Below, in pieces: positions 1-8,684 of a DNA stretch of 64,000 bases; the stretch's first letter is position 1, and each line of letters opens with the position of its first letter. The translations under genes were made by a program, and so were the position numbers. The stretch is from Limimaricola cinnabarinus (GTDB lineage Bacteria > Pseudomonadota > Alphaproteobacteria > Rhodobacterales > Rhodobacteraceae): contig NZ_KZ304952.1 in NCBI RefSeq assembly GCF_002723615.1, positions 124,001 through 188,000 on the forward strand, read 5' to 3'. Under the pieces are notes generated by a model. It was given only the letters and a program-made list of their open reading frames with translations. It was not told the DNA's origin and made no database searches.

Positions 1-489
1 GACGGCAACCAGCTGATCCTCGAGATGATCGAATCCGACGCCTTCGGCCTGTCGGATTTCGAGGTCAAGGAAAGCTCCGAGCAGGGCATGCTGGCGCAGG
101 TCGACCGGGCGTCGAAGCGCGACGAGCCGGTGATCTTCCTCGGCTGGGAGCCGCATCCGATGAACGCCAATTACGAGATGACCTATCTCGAAGGCGGCGA
201 TGACTGGTTCGGCCCCAATCTCGGCGGCGCCGAGGTCTATACCGTGACCCGCAAGGGCCTCGTGGAGGACTGCCCGAACCTCGGCGCGTTCCTGCAGAAT
301 CTCGAATTCACGCTCGAGATGGAAAACGAGATCATGGGGTCGATCCTCAATGACAACATGGACCCGCGCGACGCCGCGCAGCAGTGGCTCGCGGCCAACC
401 CCGAAGCCGTCGAGCCCTGGCTCGAAGGCGTGACCACGCTCGACGGCGGCGAGGCGCTGCCCGCGGTCAAGAGCGCCATCGAGGGCTGA
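1..489 (+). CDS. choX: Choline ABC transporter substrate-binding protein, C-terminal part
   Basis: The gene enters from the left edge, so only about the last 162 residues are present. The fragment has the OpuAC/ProX-type binding-protein fold, with GWEPHPMN and the FGPNLGGAEVYT stretch seen in periplasmic choline and glycine-betaine binders. It ends with TGA at 487-489. It would bind substrate in the periplasm and deliver it to ChoW and ChoV, which follow on the same strand. The choline assignment rests on that choX-W-V order and on similarity to rhizobial ChoX. Glycine betaine or proline betaine remains possible because the ligand box is mostly outside the window. Confidence 0.85.
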   Translation, partial: DGNQLILEMIESDAFGLSDFEVKESSEQGMLAQVDRASKRDEPVIFLGWEPHPMNANYEMTYLEGGDDWFGPNLGGAEVYTVTRKGLVEDCPNLGAFLQNLEFTLEMENEIMGSILNDNMDPRDAAQQWLAANPEAVEPWLEGVTTLDGGEALPAVKSAIEG

Positions 490-498
490 TCGCTCCTT

Positions 499-548
499 GG
501 GGCGCGCGCCGCGTCGCGCCCCCCTTCCCCGGCCCGCGCGGGCCGGGG
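499..548 (+). promoter_or_regulatory. Two GC-rich hairpins between choX and choW
   Basis: Two inverted repeats follow the choX stop. The first has an 8-bp stem (499-506 with 515-522) and an 8-nt loop. The second is a perfect 22-nt palindrome at 527-548. Neither has a T-run, so a full terminator is unlikely. Hairpins here commonly protect the binding-protein mRNA or partly attenuate the permease genes, giving more binding protein than permease. The role is inferred. Confidence 0.5.
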
Positions 549-668
549 TCCGGATTTCCGGTCGCCCCGCCCCGGGCCGCGGCCCCCGCCCATCCGATCC
601 GCGGCAAGACGTGCCGCATCCCCCCAGACGGAGACCCCGATGAGCAGACCCGACCGAGGCGCCGCCCC

Positions 669-1499
669 ATGGAGATGAGCATTCCCAAGATCCCCGTGGG
701 CGCATGGGCCGCCAATGGCTTCGACTGGCTGGAGACCAATCTCGCCATCGTCTTCGACACGCTGTCATGGCTGCTCGAAGGCATGATCGACGGCATCCTG
801 TGGCTCCTGCAGACCCCGCCCGAGCTTCTGGTGATCGCCGTCTTCGTCGGCCTCACCTATGCATTGCAACGCCGCTGGCAGCCGGCGCTCCTCGTGGCGC
901 TGGGCTTTCTCTTCGTGCTGAACCAGGGCTACTGGGAGGAGACGAGCGAAAGCCTGACGCTGGTGCTTTCGGCCTGCGTCGTCTGCATGGGCGTCGGCGT
1001 GCCGATCGGCATCGCCGTGGCGCACCGCCCCAAGCTCTATGCCTGGGTCGCGCCCGTGCTCGACCTGATGCAGACGCTGCCGACCTTCGTCTATCTCATC
1101 CCCGCGATCGTCTTCTTCGGCATCGGCATGGTGCCGGGCCTGATCGCCACGGTGATCTTCGTGCTGCCCGCGCCGATCCGGCTGACCCAGCTCGGCATCT
1201 CCAACACGCCCACCGCCCTCGTCGAGGCCGCGCAGGCCTTCGGCGCCACGCCGCGGCAGCTTTTGTGGAAGGTCGAGCTGCCATCGGCCTTTCCGCAGAT
1301 CATGACCGGGCTCAACCAGACCATCATGCTGTCGCTGTCGATGGTGGTGATCGCGGCCCTCGTCGGCGCCGACGGGCTCGGCGTGCCGGTGGTCCGCGCG
1401 CTCAATTCGGTCAACACCGCGCTCGGCTTCGAGAGCGGCTTCGTCATCGTCGTGGTCGCGATCATGCTCGACCGCGCGCTGCGCGTGAAGCGAGGGTAA
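669..1499 (+). CDS. choW: Choline ABC transporter permease
   Basis: This 276-residue inner-membrane protein has about six hydrophobic segments. Its BPD_transp_1 core includes the EAAxxxGAxxxQ cytoplasmic loop (EAAQAFGATPRQ) that docks on the ATPase. It would form the translocation channel of the ChoXWV importer. ATG 669 was chosen because the family homology begins just after it; ATG 675 is an alternative. A 12-codon reading frame (ATG 640, preceded by GGAGA) ends with TGA at 676-678, overlapping both possible starts, so coupled translation is possible. choV starts 4 bases after the stop. Confidence 0.88.
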   Translation: MEMSIPKIPVGAWAANGFDWLETNLAIVFDTLSWLLEGMIDGILWLLQTPPELLVIAVFVGLTYALQRRWQPALLVALGFLFVLNQGYWEETSESLTLVLSACVVCMGVGVPIGIAVAHRPKLYAWVAPVLDLMQTLPTFVYLIPAIVFFGIGMVPGLIATVIFVLPAPIRLTQLGISNTPTALVEAAQAFGATPRQLLWKVELPSAFPQIMTGLNQTIMLSLSMVVIAALVGADGLGVPVVRALNSVNTALGFESGFVIVVVAIMLDRALRVKRG

Positions 1500-1503
1500 C
1501 GGC

Positions 1504-2550
1504 ATGAACGACACGACCAAGCGCAACGCCGTCGAATTCGACGCCGTCAACATCGTCTTCGGCGACAAGCCGGAGACCGCCCTGCCGCTGATGGACGAAG
1601 GGCTGGAGCGGCCCGAGATCTCCGACAGGACCGATCAGGTGCTCGGCGTGCATGACTGCACGCTCGATGTCCCCGAGGGCGAGATCCTCGTGCTGATGGG
1701 GCTTTCGGGTTCGGGCAAGTCGACGCTGCTGCGCGCCGTCAACGGGCTCAACCCGGTGGTGCGCGGCGATGTGCGGGTGCGCATGAACGGCGAGATGACC
1801 TCGGTCACCCAGGCCGACAAGAAGACCCTGCGCGAGATCCGGCTGCACCATGTCGCCATGGTGTTCCAGCAATTCGGCCTGCTGCCCTGGCGCACGGTGC
1901 GCGACAATGTCGGGCTCGGGCTGGAGCTGGGCGGCATGAGCCGGGCCGAGCGCCGCGACCGGGTCGAGACCGAGCTGGAGATGGTGGGCCTCGCCGACCG
2001 CGCCGACGCGCTGGTGGGCGAGCTCTCGGGCGGCATGCAGCAGCGCGTGGGCCTCGCCCGCGCCTTTGCCACCGACGCGCCGATCCTCTTGATGGACGAG
2101 CCCTTCTCGGCGCTCGACCCGCTGATCCGCGCCCGGTTGCAGGACGAGCTTCTCGACCTGCAGGCGCGCAAGCAGCGCACCATCATCTTCGTCAGCCACG
2201 ATCTTGACGAGGCGTTCAAGCTCGGCAACCGCATCGCCATCATGGAGGGCGGGCGGATCGTCCAGTCGGGCACCCCGCGCGAGATCTTCACCGATCCGGC
2301 GAATGGCTACGTGCGCGATTTCGTCGCCCACATGAACCCGCTCGGCGTGCTCTGCGCCCGCGACGTGATGGACCCGGACGCGACGCTCGCCGCCGAGGGA
2401 CAGGTCGAGGCGACGACGCCGATCCTCGAGGTGATGGCGCGGATCCACGCCACCCCCGCCCCGCTCGACGTGCTCGAAGGGGGCCGGGTCATCGGACAGG
2501 TCAGCCCCGGCTCGATTCTCGAGCGTCTGGGCGAGCTTCCGACCGACTGA
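1504..2550 (+). CDS. choV: Choline ABC transporter ATP-binding protein
   Basis: This 348-residue ATPase energises the choline/betaine importer. It has Walker A GLSGSGKST (about residues 66-74), a Q-loop in FQQFGLLPW, signature LSGGMQQ (174-180), Walker B ILLMDEP (194-200) and the switch His in FVSHDLDEAF. The 40-residue N-terminal extension before the nucleotide-binding domain and the C-terminal regulatory tail (ARDVMDPDATL onward) fit the ProV/OpuAA class. It is the last gene of choXWV. Its 3' end overlaps the convergent DMT-transporter gene by 50 bases. Confidence 0.9.
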   Translation: MNDTTKRNAVEFDAVNIVFGDKPETALPLMDEGLERPEISDRTDQVLGVHDCTLDVPEGEILVLMGLSGSGKSTLLRAVNGLNPVVRGDVRVRMNGEMTSVTQADKKTLREIRLHHVAMVFQQFGLLPWRTVRDNVGLGLELGGMSRAERRDRVETELEMVGLADRADALVGELSGGMQQRVGLARAFATDAPILLMDEPFSALDPLIRARLQDELLDLQARKQRTIIFVSHDLDEAFKLGNRIAIMEGGRIVQSGTPREIFTDPANGYVRDFVAHMNPLGVLCARDVMDPDATLAAEGQVEATTPILEVMARIHATPAPLDVLEGGRVIGQVSPGSILERLGELPTD

Positions 2551-3463
2551 CCGGCATGGCATCGGGCGCGACGGCGGTAGCCGCCCGTCGCGCCCGCGCC
2601 TCGCGCCAGGTGATGAACATCACCGCGCCCATGATGATCGCGCCGCCGAGCACGGTGAAGGGGTCTACCGGCTCGCCGAACAGCACCGCGCCGATCGCCA
2701 CCGCCCAGACCAGCTGCAAAAAGGTCACCGGTTGGGTGACCGTGAGCGGGGCCGCGGCAAAGGCGCGCGTCATCGCGTAATGCGCCGCCGTCCCCAGCCC
2801 CGCAGCCCCGAAGAGATAGGCCAGCGCCTCCGCTCCGGGCGCCTGCCAGACCGGCAGCGCGAAGGGCAGAAGGCCCAAGGGCACCATCAGCGACAGCATC
2901 GCCACGATCACCTCCGCCGGCAGCTCTTCGGAGAGCCGCTTGACCACCAGATAGCCCGAGGCGATCAGCATCGCCGTCCCCATCATCGCGACATGGCCGG
3001 AATCGATCTCGCGCAGGCCGGGGCGCAGCACCACCAGCGCGCCGATGAAGGCCGCCACCACCGCCGCCACCCGGCGCGGCGGCAGCCGCTCGCCCATCAG
3101 GAGCGCCGCTCCCACCGTCACCCAGATCGGGTTGAGGTAGTTGATCGCCGTCACCTCGCCCAGGGGAATGCGCGCGATGGCATAGAACCACAGCCCCACG
3201 CCGCAGGCATGCAGCACCGCGCGCAGGCCCAGAAGCCGCCACAGCCGCGGCGTGATCCGCACCCGGCGCAAGGCGGGCAGCATCGGCAGCAGAAAGGGCA
3301 GGCCCAGCGCAAAGCGCAGCACCGCGGTCTGTGCGGCGGGCAGCGCCGCGCCCACCGCCTTGATCAGCACCGTCATGGAGACGAAGCACAGCCCCGCCGC
3401 CAGCATCCAGCCGACACCGATGAGAGGCGAGCCCTGAGGGCGCGAAACATATGCTGACGTCAT
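2501..3463 (-). CDS. DMT superfamily transporter with two EamA domains
   Basis: This 320-residue protein has about ten hydrophobic helices in two EamA repeats, for example the segments around FVSMTVLIKAVGAALPA and AINYLNPIWVTVGAALLMGE. Family members export small metabolites such as amino acids across the inner membrane; the substrate cannot be read from sequence. The ATG at 3463-3461 has a GGGAGA ribosome site 6 bases upstream, so it is preferred over an in-frame ATG ten codons earlier. The stop lies inside the convergent choV, giving a 50-base tail-to-tail overlap. Confidence 0.85.
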   Translation of the reverse strand: MTSAYVSRPQGSPLIGVGWMLAAGLCFVSMTVLIKAVGAALPAAQTAVLRFALGLPFLLPMLPALRRVRITPRLWRLLGLRAVLHACGVGLWFYAIARIPLGEVTAINYLNPIWVTVGAALLMGERLPPRRVAAVVAAFIGALVVLRPGLREIDSGHVAMMGTAMLIASGYLVVKRLSEELPAEVIVAMLSLMVPLGLLPFALPVWQAPGAEALAYLFGAAGLGTAAHYAMTRAFAAAPLTVTQPVTFLQLVWAVAIGAVLFGEPVDPFTVLGGAIIMGAVMFITWREARARRAATAVAPDAMPVSRSEARPDARESSRG

Positions 3464-3527
3464 GCAATTCTCCCGGCGGCTACAGGACGGCAAAGCGCGC
3501 GGGGATGCAAGCGCATCGAAAGCGCCT

Positions 3528-4145
3528 TCAGCCGCCCCAGACCAGACCGGCGGCGATGCTCCACATCACCAGCGCGATGAGGGCATCGAGCACGCGCCAC
3601 GCGGCGGGACGGGCAAAGACCGGGCGCAACAGCCGCGCGCCATAGCCCAGCGCGAAGAAGAACAGGAAGGACGCCGCGACCGCGCCGCTGCCGAAGGCCC
3701 AGACCCGCCCCTCGAAGCGCGAGGCGACCGAGCCCAGCAGCACCAGCGTGTCGAGATAGACATGCGGGTTGAGCCATGTCAGCGCGAGGCAGGTCAGCAC
3801 CGCCCGGCGCAGCCCCGCCGCGCCGTCATCGGCCGCCTTGAGCGCCTCGCCGCCGCGCCATGCGGCCAAGGCGGCCTTGGCGCCATAGACGATCAGGAAG
3901 GCCGCCCCGCCCCAGCGCAGAAGCGGCGCGATCCACGGCGCGGCCTCGGCCAGAGCGGCAAAGCCCGAGACACCGGCGGTGATCAGAAGCGCGTCCGACA
4001 GCGCGCAGGTCAGCACCACCGCGAAGACATGATCGCCCCTGAGCCCCTGCCGCAGCACGAAGGCGTTCTGCGCGCCGATGGCAAGGATCAGCGACAGGCC
4101 GAGCGCGAGACCGGCGGCGAAGGCGGAAAGTGAGGCGGCATCCAT
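3528..4145 (-). CDS. LysE/ArgO family amino-acid exporter
   Basis: The product has 205 residues and about six membrane segments. It carries the family N-terminal hallmark GLSLILAIGAQNAFVLRQG and the later conserved LTWLNPHVYLDTLVLLGS. LysE/ArgO proteins export basic amino acids (lysine, arginine) to relieve overload. No LysG/ArgP-type regulator lies beside it, so the substrate is only inferred. It sits between a second exporter gene and uvrD on the same strand. Confidence 0.87.
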   Translation of the reverse strand: MDAASLSAFAAGLALGLSLILAIGAQNAFVLRQGLRGDHVFAVVLTCALSDALLITAGVSGFAALAEAAPWIAPLLRWGGAAFLIVYGAKAALAAWRGGEALKAADDGAAGLRRAVLTCLALTWLNPHVYLDTLVLLGSVASRFEGRVWAFGSGAVAASFLFFFALGYGARLLRPVFARPAAWRVLDALIALVMWSIAAGLVWGG

Positions 4146-4182
4146 GCGCGAGGATTAGCGGCCGCCCCCCGCCCCCGCAATC

Positions 4183-6582
4183 TCAGAACGGCACGTCGTC
4201 GGCCGCGTCCGAGGCCACCACGAAGCGCGCCACCACCTTCTTCTGCCCAGCCTTGTCGAAGGCGATGTCGAGCTTGTCGCCCTCGACGGCCATGACCTCG
4301 CCATAGCCGAACTTCTGGTGGAACACCCGGTCCCCGGCGGTAAAGGAGGAGACCGCCGTCATGTCGATGGTGATGTTCTTGGCCTCGGCGGGCTGGCGCA
4401 TCTGCCGCTGCTGGCCGCGCGCCTGCAGCCGCCGCCAGCCGGGGCTATTGTAGACATCGGCCTTGGCCGCGTTGTCGTGCAGCCGCGAGCCCTGCGCCTC
4501 CTGCACCGCGGGCGAGGCCTGCGACGACATGCCCGCCGCCCCGTAACCGCCGCCATAGAGGCCCGGCGGGGTCAGCACCTCGACATGCGCCTCGGGCAGC
4601 TCGTCGATGAAGCGCGAGGGCAGCTGGCTCTGCCACTGCCCATAGACCCGGCGGTTGGCGGCGAAGGAGATCGTGCAGACGGCTTCGGCGCGGGTGATGC
4701 CGACATAGGCGAGCCTGCGCTCCTCCTCCAAGCCGCGCAGCCCGCTTTCGTCCATCGAGCGTTGGCTCGGAAAAAGCCCGTCCTCCCAGCCCGGCAGGAA
4801 CACCATCGGAAATTCGAGGCCCTTGGCGGCGTGCAGCGTCATGATCGACACCTTCTCGCCCTCCTCGGCCTGCTCGTTGTCCATGATCAGCGCGACGTGT
4901 TCGAGAAAGCCCTGCAGGCTGTCGAAGCTCTCCAGCGCCTTGACCAGCTCCTTGAGGTTCTCGAGCCGCCCCGGCGCCTCGGGCGTCTTGTCGTTCTGCC
5001 ACATGCCGGTGTAGCCGCTCTCGTCGAGGATCATCTCGGCCAGCTCGACATGGGTGTCGCTCTCGTTCACCACCTGCCCGTGCCAGCGGTCGAGCGCCTC
5101 GACGAGGATCGTCAGCTCCCGAAGCCCCTTGCCGCCCAGAAGCTTCGACTGCACCACGATGCGCGCGCCCTCGACGAGGCTGACGCCATTGGAGCGGGCC
5201 GCGCGCTGGATCGTCTGCACCGCCTTGTTGCCAAGGCCCCGCTTGGGCGTGTTGACGATCCGCTCGAAGGCGAGGTCGTCGTCGAGCGACACGGCGAGGC
5301 GGAAATAGGCCATCGCGTCGCGGATCTCCAAACGCTCGTAGAAGCGCGGGCCGCCGATCACGCGGTAGGGCAGACCGATGGTCAGAAACCGGTCCTCGAA
5401 AGCGCGCATCTGGTGCGAGGCCCGCACGAGGATCGCCATGGAATCGAGCCCCACGGGCGCCATGCCGCGCGTGCCGCGCTGCGCCGCCTCGATCTCCTCG
5501 CCGACCCAGCGCGCCTCCTCGTCGCCGTCCCAATGGCCGATCAGGCGGAGCTTCTCGCCCTCCTCTTCCTCGGTCCAGAGCGTCTTGCCCAAGCGCCCCT
5601 TGTTGGCGGTGATGAGGCCGGAGGCCGCGCCGAGGATATGCGGGGTGGAGCGGTAGTTCTGCTCCAGCCGGATCACCTCCGCGCCCTCGAAATCCTTCTC
5701 GAAGCGCAGGATGTTGCCCACCTCGGCGCCGCGCCAGCCATAGATCGACTGGTCGTCATCGCCGACGCAGCAGATGTTCTTGTGCCCGCCCGCCAGGAGC
5801 CGCAGCCACAGATACTGCGCGGCGTTGGTGTCCTGATACTCGTCCACGAGGATGTAGCGGAACCAGCGGCGATACTGGTCGAGCACGTCGTCACGGGTCT
5901 GGAAGATCGTAACCATGTGCAAGAGCAGGTCGCCGAAATCGACGGCGTTCAGCTCCCTCAGCCGCAGCTGGTAGGCGGCGTAGAGCTTGACACCCTTGCC
6001 GTCATAGGCCGAGGCGTCGGCGGTCGGCACGTTCTCGGGCGTCAGCGCCCGGTTCTTCCAGTCGTCGATGATGCCCGCGAGCATCCGCGCGGGCCAGCGC
6101 TTGTCGTCGATGTTCTCGGCGGCGACGAGCTGCTTCAGAAGCCGGATCTGGTCGTCGGTGTCGAGGATGGTGAAGTTCGACTTCAGCCCCACCAGCTCGG
6201 CATGACGGCGCAGCAGCTTGACGCAGATCGCGTGGAAGGTGCCGAGCCAGGGCAGCCCCTCGACCGTCTCGCCGAGCATCCTGCCGATGCGCTCCTTCAT
6301 CTCGCGCGCGGCCTTGTTGGTGAAGGTCACGGCGAGGATCTCGTTGGGGCGCGCGCGCCCCGTGCGCATCAGATGCACGATCCGCGCGGTGAGCGCGCGG
6401 GTCTTGCCGGTCCCGGCGCCGGCCAGCATCAGCACCGGGCCGTCCATCGTCTCGACCGCGAGGCGCTGCGCCGGGTTCAGCCCGTCGAGATAGGGGGCGG
6501 CACCGCCCGGCTGCGCCATGGCGCGGCGCGACAGGGGCTGTGAGGCGGCCTCGAAGGCCTCGTCGTCGGAAAAACTGCTCAT
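4183..6582 (-). CDS. uvrD: ATP-dependent DNA helicase, UvrD/PcrA type
   Basis: This 799-residue superfamily 1A helicase translocates 3'-5' in excision and mismatch repair. All motifs are visible: Walker A AGAGTGKT (54-61), motif II VDEYQDTNAAQY, motif III GDDDQSIYGWRGAE, motif IV LEQNYRS, motif V TLHAAKGLEF and motif VI RRLAYVGITRAE. The C-terminus has the Tudor-like fold of PcrA/UvrD (DRVFHQKFGYGEV). The ATG at 6582 has no Shine-Dalgarno sequence, but a promoter-like TTTTCA-N17-TAGATT sits so that RNA could start at the ATG itself. PcrA and Rep are close relatives; UvrD is the usual name. Confidence 0.92.
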   Translation of the reverse strand: MSSFSDDEAFEAASQPLSRRAMAQPGGAAPYLDGLNPAQRLAVETMDGPVLMLAGAGTGKTRALTARIVHLMRTGRARPNEILAVTFTNKAAREMKERIGRMLGETVEGLPWLGTFHAICVKLLRRHAELVGLKSNFTILDTDDQIRLLKQLVAAENIDDKRWPARMLAGIIDDWKNRALTPENVPTADASAYDGKGVKLYAAYQLRLRELNAVDFGDLLLHMVTIFQTRDDVLDQYRRWFRYILVDEYQDTNAAQYLWLRLLAGGHKNICCVGDDDQSIYGWRGAEVGNILRFEKDFEGAEVIRLEQNYRSTPHILGAASGLITANKGRLGKTLWTEEEEGEKLRLIGHWDGDEEARWVGEEIEAAQRGTRGMAPVGLDSMAILVRASHQMRAFEDRFLTIGLPYRVIGGPRFYERLEIRDAMAYFRLAVSLDDDLAFERIVNTPKRGLGNKAVQTIQRAARSNGVSLVEGARIVVQSKLLGGKGLRELTILVEALDRWHGQVVNESDTHVELAEMILDESGYTGMWQNDKTPEAPGRLENLKELVKALESFDSLQGFLEHVALIMDNEQAEEGEKVSIMTLHAAKGLEFPMVFLPGWEDGLFPSQRSMDESGLRGLEEERRLAYVGITRAEAVCTISFAANRRVYGQWQSQLPSRFIDELPEAHVEVLTPPGLYGGGYGAAGMSSQASPAVQEAQGSRLHDNAAKADVYNSPGWRRLQARGQQRQMRQPAEAKNITIDMTAVSSFTAGDRVFHQKFGYGEVMAVEGDKLDIAFDKAGQKKVVARFVVASDAADDVPF

Positions 6583-6588
6583 GGCGCC

Positions 6589-6617
6589 AATCTAGCGATC
6601 CTGCCCCGCGATGAAAA
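6589..6617 (-). promoter_or_regulatory. Putative promoter for a leaderless uvrD mRNA
   Basis: Read on the minus strand, TTTTCA (6617-6612), a 17-base spacer and TAGATT (6594-6589) are followed by GGCGCC and the uvrD ATG. Transcription would start at or beside the A of ATG. The 14-mer ATTGGCGCCATGAG is shared with the dnaG start at 50678-50691. Inferred from motif match and spacing only. Confidence 0.4.
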
Positions 6618-6774
6618 GCGGCGTTCCGCCTATGTTCGCAATGCGGCGCAGATCGGGCAACTGCGCCGGAAGATCGGTATTTTCCGCGGGCCGTCACCGG
6701 CGTTTTCGGCCAGGCGTTAACGGCCCCGAAGCGGCAAAGTGGCACTCTGGCGCGGCACATACAGGACGGACGCC

Positions 6775-8571
6775 ATGACCGAGACCCGCAAGTTTAGACG
6801 CCCCAGACTCAACATGCTGCTCATGCTCTTCCTCGGGCTGGCCACCACCGTGGCTTGGCTGTCGGTGGTCTATCTGCCGACGCCGCTCGTGAACCGCATG
6901 ATGCGCGAGGATATCAGCCGCGAAGCCGAAAGCTGGCGCATGCGGGTGCTGCACGCGCTCGAGAATGGCAGTCTCACCTTCGAGACGGGCCAGCTCAGCC
7001 CGCAGGACACCGCATGGCTCGATGAGGTCACCACGCTGTCCGACATCTATCGCTTCAAGCTGTTCACCGCCGATGGGGAAGTGTTCTGGTCCTCGCGCCC
7101 CTCCGATATCGGCACGGTGAACAACAAGCCCTATTTCCAGTCGGTCGTCGCCATGGGCGAGAAATACTACAAGGCCGAAATGAAGCCGATGGACGAAGTC
7201 GACGGTCATCTTCATGCCGCGGTCGATCACCACCTGCCGGGCGACATGCTCTGCGTGGCCGAGATCTACACCCCGGTGATGCGCGATGGCCGTTTCATCG
7301 GCGCGATCGAGTTCTATACCGACCTGACCGCCATGGGGCACACCTTCACCGCCCGGCTGCGCAACATCTTCCTCGGCCTGTCGAGCATCTCGCTGATCCT
7401 GCTGGTGATGACGAGCGTGGTGATCCGCCGTTCGGGCCGCGCGCAGCTGCGCGTGATCCGCCAGCGCGCGGTGAAGGAGCGCGAGCTGATGGAAGACCAG
7501 ATGCGGCTGGCGCGCGACGTGCGGCTTCTGGGCGAGCTGAACGAATGGCTGCAATCCTCCCGCTCGCTGGGAGAGCTGTTCGAGATGGTCGGCCGCTTCA
7601 TGAGCCACATCCTTCCCGACAGCGAAGGCAGCGTCTATGTCTACTCCAACTCGCGCGACGTGCTGATGGGCTCGGCCAGCTGGAATGGCGGGCATCATTG
7701 CGACCACATCCGGGCCGAGGATTGCTGGGGCCTGCGCCGGGGCCGGACCTATACCTTCGGCAGCGCCGAGGTCGATTTTCCCTGCGGCCATTCCGAAACC
7801 CAGGACGAGCGCCCCTCCTTCTGCTTTCCGGTGCTGGCGCATGGCGAGACGGTGGGCCTCCTGCACCTCAAGGCCAAGGCCGGCGTGACGCTGGAGGATT
7901 TCCGCGCCAGCCAGAAGCTGGCCCAGATGTGCGCCGAGCAGATCAGCCTCGCCATCGCCAACGTGCAGATGCGCGACCAGCTGCACGACCGCTCGATCCG
8001 CGACCCGCTGACCGGGCTCTACAACCGCCGCCACCTGACCGAGACGCTGCGCCGCCAGCTCGACCGCGCCAGCCGCGAGGACCGGCCGCTGTCGATCCTC
8101 TCGATCGACGTGGATCACTTCAAGCGGTTCAACGACACGCATGGGCATGATGCGGGCGACATGGTGCTGCGCGCGGTGGGATCGGTGCTCGAACAGCTCT
8201 GCGACGGCGACGAGACGGCCTGCCGCATGGGCGGCGAGGAGTTCATGCTGCTGCTGCCCGACCTGAGCCTGCAAGCGGCGGCGCTGCGCGCCGAGGCGCT
8301 GCGCAGCGCGGTCGAGCGGATCACCGTGCGCTATGGCGAGAAGAACCTGCCGCGCATCACCGTCTCGATCGGCCTTGCCGTCTACCCCGAGGACGGCACC
8401 ATGCCGCAACAGCTGATGAAGGCCGCCGACGACGCGCTTTACGACGCCAAGGGCCGGGGCCGCAATCAGGTGGCTCTCGCGGGAGAGGAAGACCCCGCCG
8501 CCGCACCGAACGCCACGCTGCTCGCGGCGCATCGCGACGGGGCCTCCGCCCCGGAAGACGACGCGGCCTGA
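6775..8571 (+). CDS. Membrane diguanylate cyclase with periplasmic sensor and GAF domain
   Basis: This 598-residue protein would make cyclic-di-GMP. A first membrane helix (about residues 11-33) and a second (about 200-222) bracket a periplasmic sensor region of roughly 165 residues. A GAF-like region containing several Cys and His residues follows, then a GGDEF domain whose active site is GGEEF (486-490). The RxxD inhibitory site expected 5 residues before the active site is absent (DETACRM precedes it), so product inhibition is unlikely. ATG 6775 is preferred to an in-frame GTG at 6739 because AGGACGG precedes it. It is divergent from uvrD. Confidence 0.9.
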   Translation: MTETRKFRRPRLNMLLMLFLGLATTVAWLSVVYLPTPLVNRMMREDISREAESWRMRVLHALENGSLTFETGQLSPQDTAWLDEVTTLSDIYRFKLFTADGEVFWSSRPSDIGTVNNKPYFQSVVAMGEKYYKAEMKPMDEVDGHLHAAVDHHLPGDMLCVAEIYTPVMRDGRFIGAIEFYTDLTAMGHTFTARLRNIFLGLSSISLILLVMTSVVIRRSGRAQLRVIRQRAVKERELMEDQMRLARDVRLLGELNEWLQSSRSLGELFEMVGRFMSHILPDSEGSVYVYSNSRDVLMGSASWNGGHHCDHIRAEDCWGLRRGRTYTFGSAEVDFPCGHSETQDERPSFCFPVLAHGETVGLLHLKAKAGVTLEDFRASQKLAQMCAEQISLAIANVQMRDQLHDRSIRDPLTGLYNRRHLTETLRRQLDRASREDRPLSILSIDVDHFKRFNDTHGHDAGDMVLRAVGSVLEQLCDGDETACRMGGEEFMLLLPDLSLQAAALRAEALRSAVERITVRYGEKNLPRITVSIGLAVYPEDGTMPQQLMKAADDALYDAKGRGRNQVALAGEEDPAAAPNATLLAAHRDGASAPEDDAA

Positions 8572-8629
8572 CCTTCCGTTAGCGCTATCAGTAGCGGCAA
8601 GGGCGATCATGTCCACAGCATCTCGGGGC

Positions 8630-8635
8630 TATACT
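8630..8635 (+). promoter_or_regulatory. Possible -10 element upstream of pyc
   Basis: TATACT matches the -10 consensus at five of six positions and lies 50 bases before the pyc ATG. No convincing -35 is present at the right spacing, so this is tentative. Confidence 0.25.
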
Positions 8636-8684
8636 GCACCGCAGAAACTCCTAGACTGCGCCTGACCATACGGAAGGGGTGAAC

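Noticed and set aside
6739-6762. A TGGCAC element before the membrane cyclase looked like a sigma-54 -24 box.
   Set aside because: The required GC-type -12 element (TTGCA/T) at the correct distance is missing.
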